Assembly: GCA_035999765.1 (NCBI GenBank)
Contig: CP108521.1
Location: 1,240,001 to 1,304,000 of the forward strand
DNA from: Streptomyces sp. NBC_01231
GTDB taxonomy: Bacteria > Actinomycetota > Actinomycetes > Streptomycetales > Streptomycetaceae
DNA length: 64,000 nucleotides
Direction: 5' to 3'
Both the position numbers and the translations under genes were made by a program. Below the pieces are notes generated by a model that had not been told where the DNA came from, made no database searches, and saw only the letters and a list, made by a program, of their open reading frames with translations. This document shows, piece by piece, positions 49,365 through 58,018 of the stretch (position 1 is the first letter of the stretch; every line of letters begins with the position of its first letter).

Positions 49365-51362
49365 ATGACGACTCGGAACGCCGACGCCTCGGCGCCTCCC
49401 GGAGCACTCGGCCCGGCCGGCCGGCACAGTGGCGGCCGCCTGCTGGTGCTGTGCCTGGTGAGCACGGCCGCGACCGGGGCCGGACTGGCCCTGCCGACCG
49501 CCCTGGGCCGAACCCTCGACCTGCTGCTCGCGCGGGACCCGGCGACCCGCTGGGTGCTGTACTGCGCCGGCCTCGTCCTGCTGCTCGCCCTTCTCGACGC
49601 GTGCCAGACCGTGCTGAGCGGCACCGTGGACGCCCGGACCACCGCCTGGCTGCGGCGCCGGCTCACCGGCCACGTCCTCGACGTCGGCCCGCGGGCGGCC
49701 GCCCGCTTCGGGTCCGGCGACCTCGTCGCCCGCCTCGTCGGCAACGCCGCACAGGCCGGAACGGCACCGGCCGCTCGCGCCGCGCTGCTCGCCGCGCTCA
49801 CCGGACCTCTCGGCGCGATGGTGGCGCTGGCCCTGATCGACCCGTGGCTCGCGGCCGTGTTCCTCGCCGGAGCACCGGTACTCGCCCTGCTGCTGCGCAC
49901 CCTGGCCCGGGACACCACGGAGTGTGTGGCCCGCTACCAGGAGGTGCAGGGGCGCATCGCGTCCGCGCTCGCGGAGGCCCTCGGCGGCCACCGAACGATC
50001 CGGGCGGCCGGTACGGCCGACCGGGAGACGGCACGGATCCTGCGGCCACTGCCCGAACTGTCCCGCTCCGGACACCGTATGTGGCAGGTGCAGGGGCGGG
50101 CCGCAGGGCAGGCCGTCGCCGTGGCCCCGCTGCTCCAGCTCGCGGTCGTCGCCGTGGCCGGTGTGCTGCTCGCCCGGGACCGGCTGACGGTCGGCGAGGT
50201 CCTCGCGGCCTCCCGCTACGCGGTTCTCGCCACCGGCGTCGGCGTGCTGGTCGGACAGCTCGCGGGCCTGGCCCGGGCCCGGGCCGCGACCGGACGCCTC
50301 GGCGAGGTCCTGACGGAACCCGCACCCGCCTACGGATCGCGGCGTCCACCGGCCGGCCCGGGCCGGCTGGAGCTGCGCGGTGTGGTCGCCCGGCGCGGTG
50401 GGCGGGCCGTGCTCGACGGCGTCGACCTGGTCGTACCCGGCGGAACGACCCTCGCGGTGGTCGGGCGGTCGGGCGCGGGCAAGTCGCTGCTCGCCGCGGT
50501 CGCCGGGCGGCTCACCGACCCGGATGCCGGGGAGGTACTGCTGGACGGGGTGCCGTTGCGTGAACTGACCCACGCCGAGCTGCGCCGCGCGATCGGTCAC
50601 GCCTTCGAACGCCCCGCGCTGCTCGGCACCACCGTCGAGGACGCGATCGGCCTCGGCCTGGCGTCCCCCTCCCCCGAACGCGTCCGGGACGCGGCCCGTA
50701 CGGCCCGCGCGGACGACTTCGTCCGCCGCCTGCCCGACGGCTACGCCACCGCCGTCGCCGACGCGCCCCGCTCTGGCGGAGAGTCCCAACGCCTGGGTCT
50801 GGCAAGGGCGTTCGCCCACGGCGGCCGCCTGCTCATCCTCGACGACGCCCTCTCCAGCCTCGACACGGTGACCGAGGCCCACATCACCCGGGCCCTGGTG
50901 GGTGACGGCCCCGGCACCACCCGGCTCCTGATCGCCCACCGCGCGGCGACGGCGGCGCGCGCGGGCGCGGTGGCCTGGCTGGACGGGGGACGTGTGCGGG
51001 CGGTGGGACCGCACGAGGAGCTGTGGCGGGATGGGGACTATCGGGCGGTGTTCGGGGAGGACCAACAGCTTGGGGAGGGTGACGGGCTTGGGGAGGATGA
51101 CGGGCCTGGAGAGGGTAAAGGGCTGGGCGAAGGTGAAGGGCCGGACGAGGGGGAAGGGCCCGGCGAGGGTGGAGAGTTCAGCGAGGCTGACAGGCCCGGG
51201 ACGCCCTCGGAGGCCGGTGAACTCCGGGGACTCGGCATGCCCGGAGAACCCTCCAAGGCAGGCGAACGCCAGGAACCCGACAAGCCCGGCAACCTCTCCG
51301 AGGCCGGCCAACCCCGGGAACCGGGCACGCCCGGCGCGCCAGGGAAACCGGTGTCGTCGTGA
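49365..51362 (+). CDS. amfB: lanthipeptide exporter half-transporter (RamA/AmfB type)
   Basis: The 665-residue protein has six transmembrane helices in the first about 310 residues and a C-terminal ATPase with Walker A GRSGAGKS (about 367-374), signature PRSGGESQRLGLARAF, Walker B LLILDDALSSLD and VVAHRA-like switch LLIAHRAAT. The last about 100 residues are a Gly/Glu-rich tail with about six copies of a G(L/P)GEx(D/E/K) hexapeptide, followed by Pro-Gly-Ser-Glu-Ala-Gly repeats. The family normally ends near residue 565. Its GTG-overlapping partner follows. The pair probably exports the lanthipeptide. Confidence 0.9.
   Translation: MTTRNADASAPPGALGPAGRHSGGRLLVLCLVSTAATGAGLALPTALGRTLDLLLARDPATRWVLYCAGLVLLLALLDACQTVLSGTVDARTTAWLRRRLTGHVLDVGPRAAARFGSGDLVARLVGNAAQAGTAPAARAALLAALTGPLGAMVALALIDPWLAAVFLAGAPVLALLLRTLARDTTECVARYQEVQGRIASALAEALGGHRTIRAAGTADRETARILRPLPELSRSGHRMWQVQGRAAGQAVAVAPLLQLAVVAVAGVLLARDRLTVGEVLAASRYAVLATGVGVLVGQLAGLARARAATGRLGEVLTEPAPAYGSRRPPAGPGRLELRGVVARRGGRAVLDGVDLVVPGGTTLAVVGRSGAGKSLLAAVAGRLTDPDAGEVLLDGVPLRELTHAELRRAIGHAFERPALLGTTVEDAIGLGLASPSPERVRDAARTARADDFVRRLPDGYATAVADAPRSGGESQRLGLARAFAHGGRLLILDDALSSLDTVTEAHITRALVGDGPGTTRLLIAHRAATAARAGAVAWLDGGRVRAVGPHEELWRDGDYRAVFGEDQQLGEGDGLGEDDGPGEGKGLGEGEGPDEGEGPGEGGEFSEADRPGTPSEAGELRGLGMPGEPSKAGERQEPDKPGNLSEAGQPREPGTPGAPGKPVSS
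51066..51173 (+). repeat. 18-bp minisatellite encoding a hexapeptide repeat
   Basis: Six degenerate, adjacent 18-base units encode QLGEGD, GLGEDD, GPGEGK, GLGEGE, GPDEGE and GPGEGG in the tail of the transporter. The copies differ mainly at third positions, so the repeat is kept at the protein level. Confidence 0.75.
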
Positions 51363-53383
51363 CTGAGGGGCTGTTCCGGCCCGGGCTTCGCTTCCTGCGG
51401 GACAGGTGGCGGGTTCTCGTGCGGCTCGGGGGCTGGTCCGTGCTGGAGACCGCGCAGACCTTTCTCACCGGGTACGCGCCCGCCCGTGCTCTGGACGAGG
51501 GGTTCCTGGCCGGGCGGACGGAAGTCGGGCTCGGCTGGCTCGCGGTGGCCGGGCTCGGGGTGGTCGTCGGCGCGTACGGCACCGCCCGTGTGTACGCGGC
51601 GGTGGCCGCGCTGGTGGAACCGCTCCGGGACCGGCTCGTCACCCGGGTGGTGGCGCGCGGGGTGCGGGAGGCGGACGGCGGGGCGCTGTCCGGGCTCACC
51701 CAGCAGGTGGAGATCGCCCGGGACACCTTCGCCGGGCTGGTGATGGTGTCGCGTTCCTTCCTGTTCACCACGGTCGGCGCGCTCGTCGGCCTGCTCTCGC
51801 TCGACCCGCTGCTCCTGCTGGTCGTCGGCCCTCCGCTGCTCGCCGGCGTGGCCCTGTTCGCGGTGACGCTCCGCGCACTGGCCCGCCGACAGGAGGCGTT
51901 CCTCGTCGCGGACGAGGCGCTGGCCGAAAGTCTCGGGGCCGTCTGCCCGGGGCTGCGGGACATCACCGCGACCGGTGCTGAGAAGCAGCTCGCCGCCGCG
52001 ACGGGCGACCGGATCGACGCCGAACTGCGGGCCGCGCGTTCACTCGCCCGCTGGAGCGTCCTGCGCGTGGCCTCCCTCGCGGTCGGCGGCCAGCTGCCCA
52101 TCGTGCTCCTGCTCGTCACCGCGCCCTGGCTCCTCGCCCACGGTGCCACCACGGGTGCCCTGGTCGGCGCCCTCGCCTACGTCACCCAGTCCCTGCTCCC
52201 CGCCCTGCGTAACCTGGTGCACGGCCTGGGCACCAGCGGCTCCCGGCTGGTCGTGGTACTGCGCCGACTGGTCCGCGACGCCGGCGACCCACCGGACGCG
52301 AGCGGCCACGGACGGCCGGCTCCCGACGGGCCCACCGGGCGGCACGGCTGGCCGGCCCCACACCCCGCCGACCCAGGCGGCCCCGCCGGTGACCCCGTCA
52401 CACAACCCTCGGGGCCCTCGGGACCACCAGGATCACCGATCCCTCGGACCAGTCCCCCGCAAGCCCGCGCCGCAGCCACCCCCGTGTCCCCGACCCCGCC
52501 CCACCCCGCCCTGTCCCTCACCTCCGTCACCTTCGCCTACGGCCCGCACAGCGCACCCGTCGTCGACGACCTCGACCTCACGCTCCCGCCCGGCGCCCAC
52601 CTGGCCGTCGTGGGCCCGAGCGGTATCGGGAAGTCCACGCTCACCGCGCTGGTCGCCGGAGTGCTCACCCCCCGCCGCGGCACGATCCGTATCCACGGGA
52701 AACCGGTCCCCGGACCGGACGCCGCCGCGCTGCGTGTGCTCATCCCGCAGGAGGCCTACGTCGTCACCGGCACCCTCGCCGAGAACCTCGGGCTGTTCCG
52801 GCCGGACCCCGTCCCCGAGCCGGAGCTGCTCGCCGCGGCCGAGGCGGTCGGGCTGACCCCGCTGCTCGAGGCGCTCGGCGGGCTCTCGGGTTCCGTGGAT
52901 CCGGCGGCGCTGTCCGCGGGCGAGCGGCAACTCGTCGCCCTGACCCGGGCCTATCTGTCGTACGCCCCGCTCACCCTGCTCGACGAGGCCACCTGTCATC
53001 TGGACCCGGTGGCGGAGGAACGAGCCGAGCGGGCCTTCGCGGCCCGCCCCGGCGGCACCCTGGTGGTCGTCGCCCACCGCATCAGCTCGGCGCGGCGGGC
53101 CGACCGGGTGCTCGTCATGGACGGGCGGCACACGGCGTACGGCACCCATGACGAGCTGGTACGCCGCTCGACTCCGTACCGGGAACTGGTCGGCGGCTGG
53201 GCACCCGTGCCCCCGGGGCGGTCACAGCCAGCCCTCTCCCTGCGAGATCCGGATCGCGTCGATGCGGTTGCGGGCCCCGGTCTTGCGGGTGATGGCCGCC
53301 ATGTAGTTGCGCACGGTCCCGTGGGACAGGTGCAGATTCCCGGCGATCTCCGCGACGGAGGCTCCCTCCGCCGCGAGGGTTAA
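51359..53383 (+). CDS. amfA: lanthipeptide exporter half-transporter (RamB/AmfA type)
   Basis: The 674-residue protein starts at GTG 51359, overlapping the previous stop (GTGA). Transmembrane domain about 15-290, then a long Pro/Gly linker (about 300-385) unusual for the family. The ATPase has Walker A GPSGIGKST (about 419-427), QEAYVVTGTL, signature LSAGERQLVALTRAYL, Walker B LTLLDEAT and VVVAHRISS. The natural end is near residue 620. The remaining about 55 residues overlap the convergent regulator gene. Its TAA stop is the antisense of the regulator's TTA codon. Confidence 0.88.
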   Translation: MTEGLFRPGLRFLRDRWRVLVRLGGWSVLETAQTFLTGYAPARALDEGFLAGRTEVGLGWLAVAGLGVVVGAYGTARVYAAVAALVEPLRDRLVTRVVARGVREADGGALSGLTQQVEIARDTFAGLVMVSRSFLFTTVGALVGLLSLDPLLLLVVGPPLLAGVALFAVTLRALARRQEAFLVADEALAESLGAVCPGLRDITATGAEKQLAAATGDRIDAELRAARSLARWSVLRVASLAVGGQLPIVLLLVTAPWLLAHGATTGALVGALAYVTQSLLPALRNLVHGLGTSGSRLVVVLRRLVRDAGDPPDASGHGRPAPDGPTGRHGWPAPHPADPGGPAGDPVTQPSGPSGPPGSPIPRTSPPQARAAATPVSPTPPHPALSLTSVTFAYGPHSAPVVDDLDLTLPPGAHLAVVGPSGIGKSTLTALVAGVLTPRRGTIRIHGKPVPGPDAAALRVLIPQEAYVVTGTLAENLGLFRPDPVPEPELLAAAEAVGLTPLLEALGGLSGSVDPAALSAGERQLVALTRAYLSYAPLTLLDEATCHLDPVAEERAERAFAARPGGTLVVVAHRISSARRADRVLVMDGRHTAYGTHDELVRRSTPYRELVGGWAPVPPGRSQPALSLRDPDRVDAVAGPGLAGDGRHVVAHGPVGQVQIPGDLRDGGSLRREG

Positions 53384-53830
53384 CACGCTGAGCTCTCTTC
53401 GGGTCAGCGGCATCTGCGCGGCCTTGAGGAAACCGAAGCCGAGCGAGTCGTCGACGAAACGTTTCCCCTCGGCGACTCGCCGGATTCCGCGGACCAAATT
53501 CTCCGGCGAACCCTCCTTGTCGACGTAGCCGAGGGCCCCCGCCTCGGCCGCCCGCTTCAACAGTCCGGGCCGGTTCGCGGAGGCCAGCACGAGCAGCCCG
53601 GGCGAGACCGGGTCCGGGCCCCGCACGGACAGGTCGCCGAGGGGCGGGATGCCGTAGGTGTCCGAGCACTCCAGGTCGGCCGCGCAGACATCCGGCCGGA
53701 CGGACCGCACCCTGCCGTGCGCGCCCTGCCACGGCGTGTCGAACACCCGCAACTGCGGGTCCCGGCACAGCCACTCCGCAAGTACCGATCTCACCAGACA
53801 CTCGTCGTGCACCAGAAGCACCCGGATCAC
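53222..53830 (-). CDS. amfR: RamR/AmfR-like LuxR-type response regulator with one TTA codon
   Basis: The 202-residue protein starts at GTG 53830 with AAGGGG upstream. A receiver-like domain (1-120) retains Asp52 (DVCAADL) and Lys105 (GYVDKEG), but one Asp of the usual N-terminal acidic pair is replaced by His8 (VHDE). The C-terminal LuxR helix-turn-helix (about 140-195; LTRRELSVLTLAAEGASVAEIAGNLHLSHGTVRNYMAAITRK) has a conserved Leu, Leu150, written TTA. In Streptomyces that codon needs the BldA tRNA, which appears late in growth. The family activates the SapB/AmfS operon. It lies at the 3' end of that operon in convergent orientation. Confidence 0.92.
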   Translation of the reverse strand: MIRVLLVHDECLVRSVLAEWLCRDPQLRVFDTPWQGAHGRVRSVRPDVCAADLECSDTYGIPPLGDLSVRGPDPVSPGLLVLASANRPGLLKRAAEAGALGYVDKEGSPENLVRGIRRVAEGKRFVDDSLGFGFLKAAQMPLTRRELSVLTLAAEGASVAEIAGNLHLSHGTVRNYMAAITRKTGARNRIDAIRISQGEGWL

Positions 53831-54170
53831 TGCCACCCCTTCAGCTCGCCGTACGCCGGTTCCAAGATGTGGAACGCGTGCCCCATTGTTCGTGCCCCTG
53901 ACTCTTCGCGGGCATGGAGAACCGGCCATCAGGGGGCGCGGGGGCGCACGCACGGCGCCCGCATATCGCCGCGCGCATCGAATGTGGGGGCATGTGCCGG
54001 ACGCAACTGGGTATACACGGCGTCCCACCGTCCCCCCGGGGTATCCGGATGCCCTTCATCCGCGCCGTTGCCGGACGGCCCTCGCGTCGCTCGTCGTGCG
54101 CGACGGGCAGCCAAGGGGGAGATTTGATCCCACAGAACCCGTCGCGCGCTCGTGCGAGGAGGTGGTCGGC
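53831..54170. other. divergent promoter region, no gene
   Basis: These 340 bases separate the RamR/AmfR-like gene from the next SpoIIE gene and probably hold promoters for both. I see no strong palindrome and no coding frame with a ribosome binding site except the chosen start at 54171. Confidence 0.6.
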
Positions 54171-56315
54171 GTGTCCGAGGGGCAGACGTCCGGCCAGGCG
54201 CCGGTGACCGCCCGGACGCGGGTCGGCCGCCCGCTGCTGTCGCTGGCGCTGGCCTCGATGATGGACGAGGTGCACGCGCACTCCGGCGCGGTCTACCTGC
54301 TGGCACCCGACGGGGCGGTGCTGGAGATGGCGGTGATGGCGGGGCTGCCCCGCGCGTTCGCGGCGCCCTGGGAACGGGTGGGGCTGAGCGCGCCGATCCC
54401 GGTGGCCGAAGCGGTGCGCGAGCGGCGGCTGGTGTGGGTCGGCGGGGAACAGGAGATGGCGGTCCGCTTTCCGCGGATCGCGGTGGTGCTGCCGTACCCC
54501 TTCGCGCTGGCCGCGGTTCCGGTCGCCACCGCGTCGACGGTGTACGGGGCGGTGTTCGTGACCTGGCCCGGGGCACATCCACCGGAGCTGTCCGACCGGG
54601 AGCGGGACCATCTGACGGCGTCCTGCGAGCGGCTCGCGGTGCGGCTGGAGCGCGCCGTCGAGGAGAGCGTCCCGCTGCACACCGAACCGGACCTGCTCGC
54701 CGCGCCCGCGCTGGGCGGGGCGGCCGGGACGCTCGGCTCCGTGGAGGCGGCGCGGATGGTGGCGCGACTGCCGTACGGGCTGTGCTCGCTCGATCTGCAC
54801 GGGCGGATCACCTTCGCCAACACGGCCGCCGCCGAACTGATCGGCGTCCCGGCCGGTGATCTGCTCGGTTCCCAGTTGTGGGCCTCGGTGCCCTGGCTCA
54901 ACGACCCGGTGTACGAGGACCGTTACCGGGCCGCGCTGCTCAGCCAGCACAGCACGTCGTTCGTGGCGCTGCGGCCGCCCGGCGAGTGGCTCTCGTTCCG
55001 GATGTATCCGAGCACGAACGGGCTGAGCGTGCGGATCAGCCGGGCGCGGGCCGTCGCGGAGATGAGGCGGTCCGGACCACGGCCCGGCGACGCCTCGCCC
55101 CGGCTGGTCACCATCTCCCAGGTGCTGAGCCTGGCGGGCGCGCTGACCGAGGCGGTGGGCGTGCAGGACGTGGTGCAGTTGGTCGCCGACGAGATCGCGC
55201 CCGCCGTGGGCAGCAATGCCCTGGTGGTCCTCGGTTCCCGGGCGGGCCGGCTGCACGTGCTGGGGCATCGCGGGTACGCGGACCCGCACGTCGTGGAGCG
55301 GTTCGACGGGCTGCCGCTGACGGCACGGACCCCGGGCACGCACGTCCTGATCAACGGGGTGCCGGGCTTCTTCGAGTCCCGGGAGCAGTTGGAGCACCTC
55401 TATCCGGAGCGGCACGAGACCTCCGACGGGTTCGCCGCCTGGGCGTATCTGCCGCTGATCGCCTCCGGCCGTCCGGTGGGCACCTGTGTGCTGGCCTATC
55501 CCGAGCCGCATCCCTTCCCGGCGGACGAGCGGGCGGTGCTGACCAGTCTGGGAGGACTGATCGCCCAGGCGCTTGAGCGGGCGATGCTCTACGACGCCAA
55601 GCAGCAACTGGCGCACGGCCTGCAGGAGGCGCTGCTGCCGCATTCGCTGCCGTCGTTGCCGGGCATCGAGGCGGCGGCGCGCTATCTGCCGGCCACCCAG
55701 GGCATGGAGATCGGCGGTGACTTCTACGACCTGGTGCCGACGCGGGGGCTCGCGGCGGCGGTGATCGGGGACGTACAGGGTCACAACGTGACCGCGGCGG
55801 GGCTGATGGGACAGATACGTACGGCCGTACGCGCCTACACCACGGTCGGGCAGCCGCCGGAGGAGGTCATGCGCAGCACCAACCGGCTGCTGATCGACCT
55901 CGGCTCCGATCTGTTCGCCAGCTGTCTGTATCTGCGGCTCGACCCGGGGCGCGGGCGTGCCGTGATGGCCCGGGCGGGACATCCGCCGCCGCTGCTGCGC
56001 CGGCCGGACGGGCGGGTACGGGTGCTCGACCTGGCGGGCGGGCCGCTGCTGGGCATCGACGGCGCGGCCACCTATCCGACCACGGAGGTGAGCCTGGCTC
56101 CCGGCTCCGTCCTCGTCCTGTACACCGACGGGCTGATCGAGTCGCCCGGCGTCGACATCGAGGACGCGCTCGCGGAGCTCGGACGGCGACTGGCCGAGGC
56201 CGGGGACCGACCACTGGACGAGTTGGCCGACGATCTCGTCCGGCACGGCGCGGCCACCGGGGAGCGAGTCGACGACGTGGCACTGCTGCTGCTCAGGGCT
56301 CACAAGACCGACTGA
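54171..56315 (+). CDS. GAF-PAS-GAF-SpoIIE phosphatase
   Basis: The 714-residue protein starts at GTG 54171 with GAGGAGG eight bases upstream. Domain order: GAF (about 20-165), PAS (about 195-300; ARLPYGLCSLDLHGRITFANTAA), GAF (about 325-480) and PP2C SpoIIE (about 490-710; MEIGGDFYDLVPTRG, IGDVQGHNVTAAGLMGQIR, LVLYTDGLIES, DDVALLLLRAHK). Unlike the paralogue at 43.7-46.2 kb it lacks the C-terminal ATPase, so it is phosphatase-only. It probably controls an alternative sigma factor pathway through an anti-sigma antagonist. It is followed by three stacked hairpins. Confidence 0.9.
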   Translation: MSEGQTSGQAPVTARTRVGRPLLSLALASMMDEVHAHSGAVYLLAPDGAVLEMAVMAGLPRAFAAPWERVGLSAPIPVAEAVRERRLVWVGGEQEMAVRFPRIAVVLPYPFALAAVPVATASTVYGAVFVTWPGAHPPELSDRERDHLTASCERLAVRLERAVEESVPLHTEPDLLAAPALGGAAGTLGSVEAARMVARLPYGLCSLDLHGRITFANTAAAELIGVPAGDLLGSQLWASVPWLNDPVYEDRYRAALLSQHSTSFVALRPPGEWLSFRMYPSTNGLSVRISRARAVAEMRRSGPRPGDASPRLVTISQVLSLAGALTEAVGVQDVVQLVADEIAPAVGSNALVVLGSRAGRLHVLGHRGYADPHVVERFDGLPLTARTPGTHVLINGVPGFFESREQLEHLYPERHETSDGFAAWAYLPLIASGRPVGTCVLAYPEPHPFPADERAVLTSLGGLIAQALERAMLYDAKQQLAHGLQEALLPHSLPSLPGIEAAARYLPATQGMEIGGDFYDLVPTRGLAAAVIGDVQGHNVTAAGLMGQIRTAVRAYTTVGQPPEEVMRSTNRLLIDLGSDLFASCLYLRLDPGRGRAVMARAGHPPPLLRRPDGRVRVLDLAGGPLLGIDGAATYPTTEVSLAPGSVLVLYTDGLIESPGVDIEDALAELGRRLAEAGDRPLDELADDLVRHGAATGERVDDVALLLLRAHKTD

Positions 56316-56348
56316 CCCGACCTGACCGGGGTGGGCGGCTCGCACGGC

Positions 56349-56393
56349 GACGCCCCTCGTCCGGCACCCGAGCGGGTGCGGACGAGGGGCGTC
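56349..56393. terminator. strong terminator hairpin 1 of 3
   Basis: GACGCCCCTCGTCCG (56349-56363) pairs perfectly with 56379-56393, and the loop itself pairs (CACCCG with CGGGTG). It lies just after the SpoIIE phosphatase gene. Confidence 0.85.
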
Positions 56394-56400
56394 GTCAAAC

Positions 56401-56440
56401 GGACCGGTCCGGCCCTCCCGCCGGAGGGCCGGACCGGTCC
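56401..56440. terminator. strong hairpin 2 of 3
   Basis: GGACCGGTCCGGCCCTCC (56401-56418) pairs perfectly with 56423-56440 around a CGCC loop, 18 bp in all. Confidence 0.8.
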
Positions 56441-56483
56441 ACCACCGGCCGGAACCCGCGGTTGGGGCCGGGGGGCCCGCACT

Positions 56484-56520
56484 GTCGAGAGCGGCTCAGT
56501 GGGGGCGAACCGCTCTCGAC
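56484..56520. terminator. hairpin 3 of 3
   Basis: GTCGAGAGCGG (56484-56494) pairs perfectly with CCGCTCTCGAC (56510-56520). It is closest to the end of the convergent protease gene and may terminate that transcript. Confidence 0.65.
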
Positions 56521-56578
56521 TCGGCCGGCGGAGCCGAGGCGGCCGGACTCCGGGTCCGGACCGCCGTCGGCGGTGGAA

Positions 56579-58018
56579 TCAGTGGGACTCGGTCAGACCC
56601 GAGCCGCCCTCGACACCGGTGTCCTCGCCCGTTCCGGTCTGGTCACCGGCACCGGCCTCTTCCCCGGCTCCGGCCTCCTCGCCGCCTGCTTCCTGGCCGG
56701 CTCCGGCTTCCTCGCCGCCGACCTCCTGGCCGGCTCCGGCCTCCTCACCGGCACCGGCTCCGGCTTCCTCGCCGCCTGCCGCGTCACCAGCACCGGCCTC
56801 CTCGCCGCCGGCCGCGTCACCGGCACCCGCGTCACCGGCACCGGCGTCACCGGCACCCGCGCCGCCGGCTTCGTCACCCGCACCGCCGGCCGCGTCGCCC
56901 GCCCCGAGCGTCGCGCCGACCGCCTCCAGCGCGGTGGTGACCGGCTGGAAGAAGGTCTCTCCGCCGGCCGTGCAGTCGCCGCTGCCACCGGAGGTCAGGC
57001 CGATGGCCAGACCGTCCTGGGTGAACAGCGAGCCGCCGCTGTCGCCGGGCTCGGCGCAGACGTCGGTCTGGATGAGCCCGGTGACGGTGCCCTCCGGGTA
57101 GTTCACGGTGGCGTCGAGTCCGAGGACCTGGCCGTCGTTGAGCCCGGTGGTGCTGCCCATCCGGGACACTTCCTGGCCGACCGCGGCTTCCGCGGCCTCC
57201 GAGATCTGGACGGTCTGTCCGCCACCGACGTTGACCTCGCTCAGGGCCTCGGTCGCCGGGTCGTCGTACTTGACGAGCGCGAAGTCCCCGTCACCGGGGA
57301 AGGTCGCCTGGTCGACGGTGGCGACCGGCGCACCGTCCTCGGCGTCCGACCACTGCTCGGCCGCGACCCCGCAGTGACCGGCGGTCAGGAACGCGGGGCT
57401 GCCGTCGCCCGCGGTGACGTTGAAGCCGAGCGAGCAGCGCGCGCCGCCGCCGAAGATGGCGTCACCGCCGGAGACGAACGTCTTGAAGGTGCCGGCCGAC
57501 TTCTTGATGGTGGCCATGCTGGAACCGAGACCGTCAACGGTCGACTCCAGTCTGTCCCACTTGGCACCGGTCACGGTGCTGTCGGCGGTCACCAGGATCT
57601 TGTTCGTCTTCGGGTCGACGGCCCAGGAGGTGCCCGGGATGGTCGCCTTGGTCTTCAGGGTCTGCGCGCCGGCCTCGAGCTCGGTGAGGCTGTTGGCGAC
57701 CTCGCGGACCTTCGCGCCGGCCTTCTTCGCCTGGACGACCACGTTGTTGTTGTCGCCCGAGATGACGTTGACGACGAGCTGTTGGCTGTCGGACTCGTAG
57801 TAGGAACCGGCGAAGGATTCACCGAGCAGACCTGCGAGCTGCGAGGCGAGGTCCGAGGCATCCGCCGCCTTCAGAGTCTTCGGCGCGGCGGCGGCGTCGT
57901 TCGAAGCACCGTCCTGGGAGGCGTTGGCGTTGGGGAGCAGAATTGCGGCTGCTCCGAGCGCCACTACGCCGCCCGCCGCTATCGCGGCCTTGCGCTTCGG
58001 AATTCGCTTGTGACTCAA
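56579..58018 (-). CDS. secreted streptogrisin-type serine protease with acidic repeat tail
   Basis: The 479-residue protein starts at TTG 58018 with AGGAGG nine bases upstream. Signal peptide (KRIPKRKAAIAAGGVVALGAAAILL), propeptide (about 35-165), then a chymotrypsin-fold domain with His215 (TAGHCG), Asp245 (GDFALVKY) and Ser327 (GDSGGS). After the natural end (about residue 377) comes a 100-residue tail of imperfect Gly-Glu-Glu-Ala-Gly-Ala-Gly repeats, ending GLTESH. The tail is acidic and unstructured and may anchor the enzyme in the wall or act as a spacer. It is a paralogue of the protease at 11.7-13.0 kb. Confidence 0.9.
   Translation of the reverse strand: MSHKRIPKRKAAIAAGGVVALGAAAILLPNANASQDGASNDAAAAPKTLKAADASDLASQLAGLLGESFAGSYYESDSQQLVVNVISGDNNNVVVQAKKAGAKVREVANSLTELEAGAQTLKTKATIPGTSWAVDPKTNKILVTADSTVTGAKWDRLESTVDGLGSSMATIKKSAGTFKTFVSGGDAIFGGGARCSLGFNVTAGDGSPAFLTAGHCGVAAEQWSDAEDGAPVATVDQATFPGDGDFALVKYDDPATEALSEVNVGGGQTVQISEAAEAAVGQEVSRMGSTTGLNDGQVLGLDATVNYPEGTVTGLIQTDVCAEPGDSGGSLFTQDGLAIGLTSGGSGDCTAGGETFFQPVTTALEAVGATLGAGDAAGGAGDEAGGAGAGDAGAGDAGAGDAAGGEEAGAGDAAGGEEAGAGAGEEAGAGQEVGGEEAGAGQEAGGEEAGAGEEAGAGDQTGTGEDTGVEGGSGLTESH

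Noticed and set aside
51066..51173. Regular 18-bp repeat considered as a CRISPR array
   Set aside because: The units are adjacent without spacers and lie in frame in a transporter gene.
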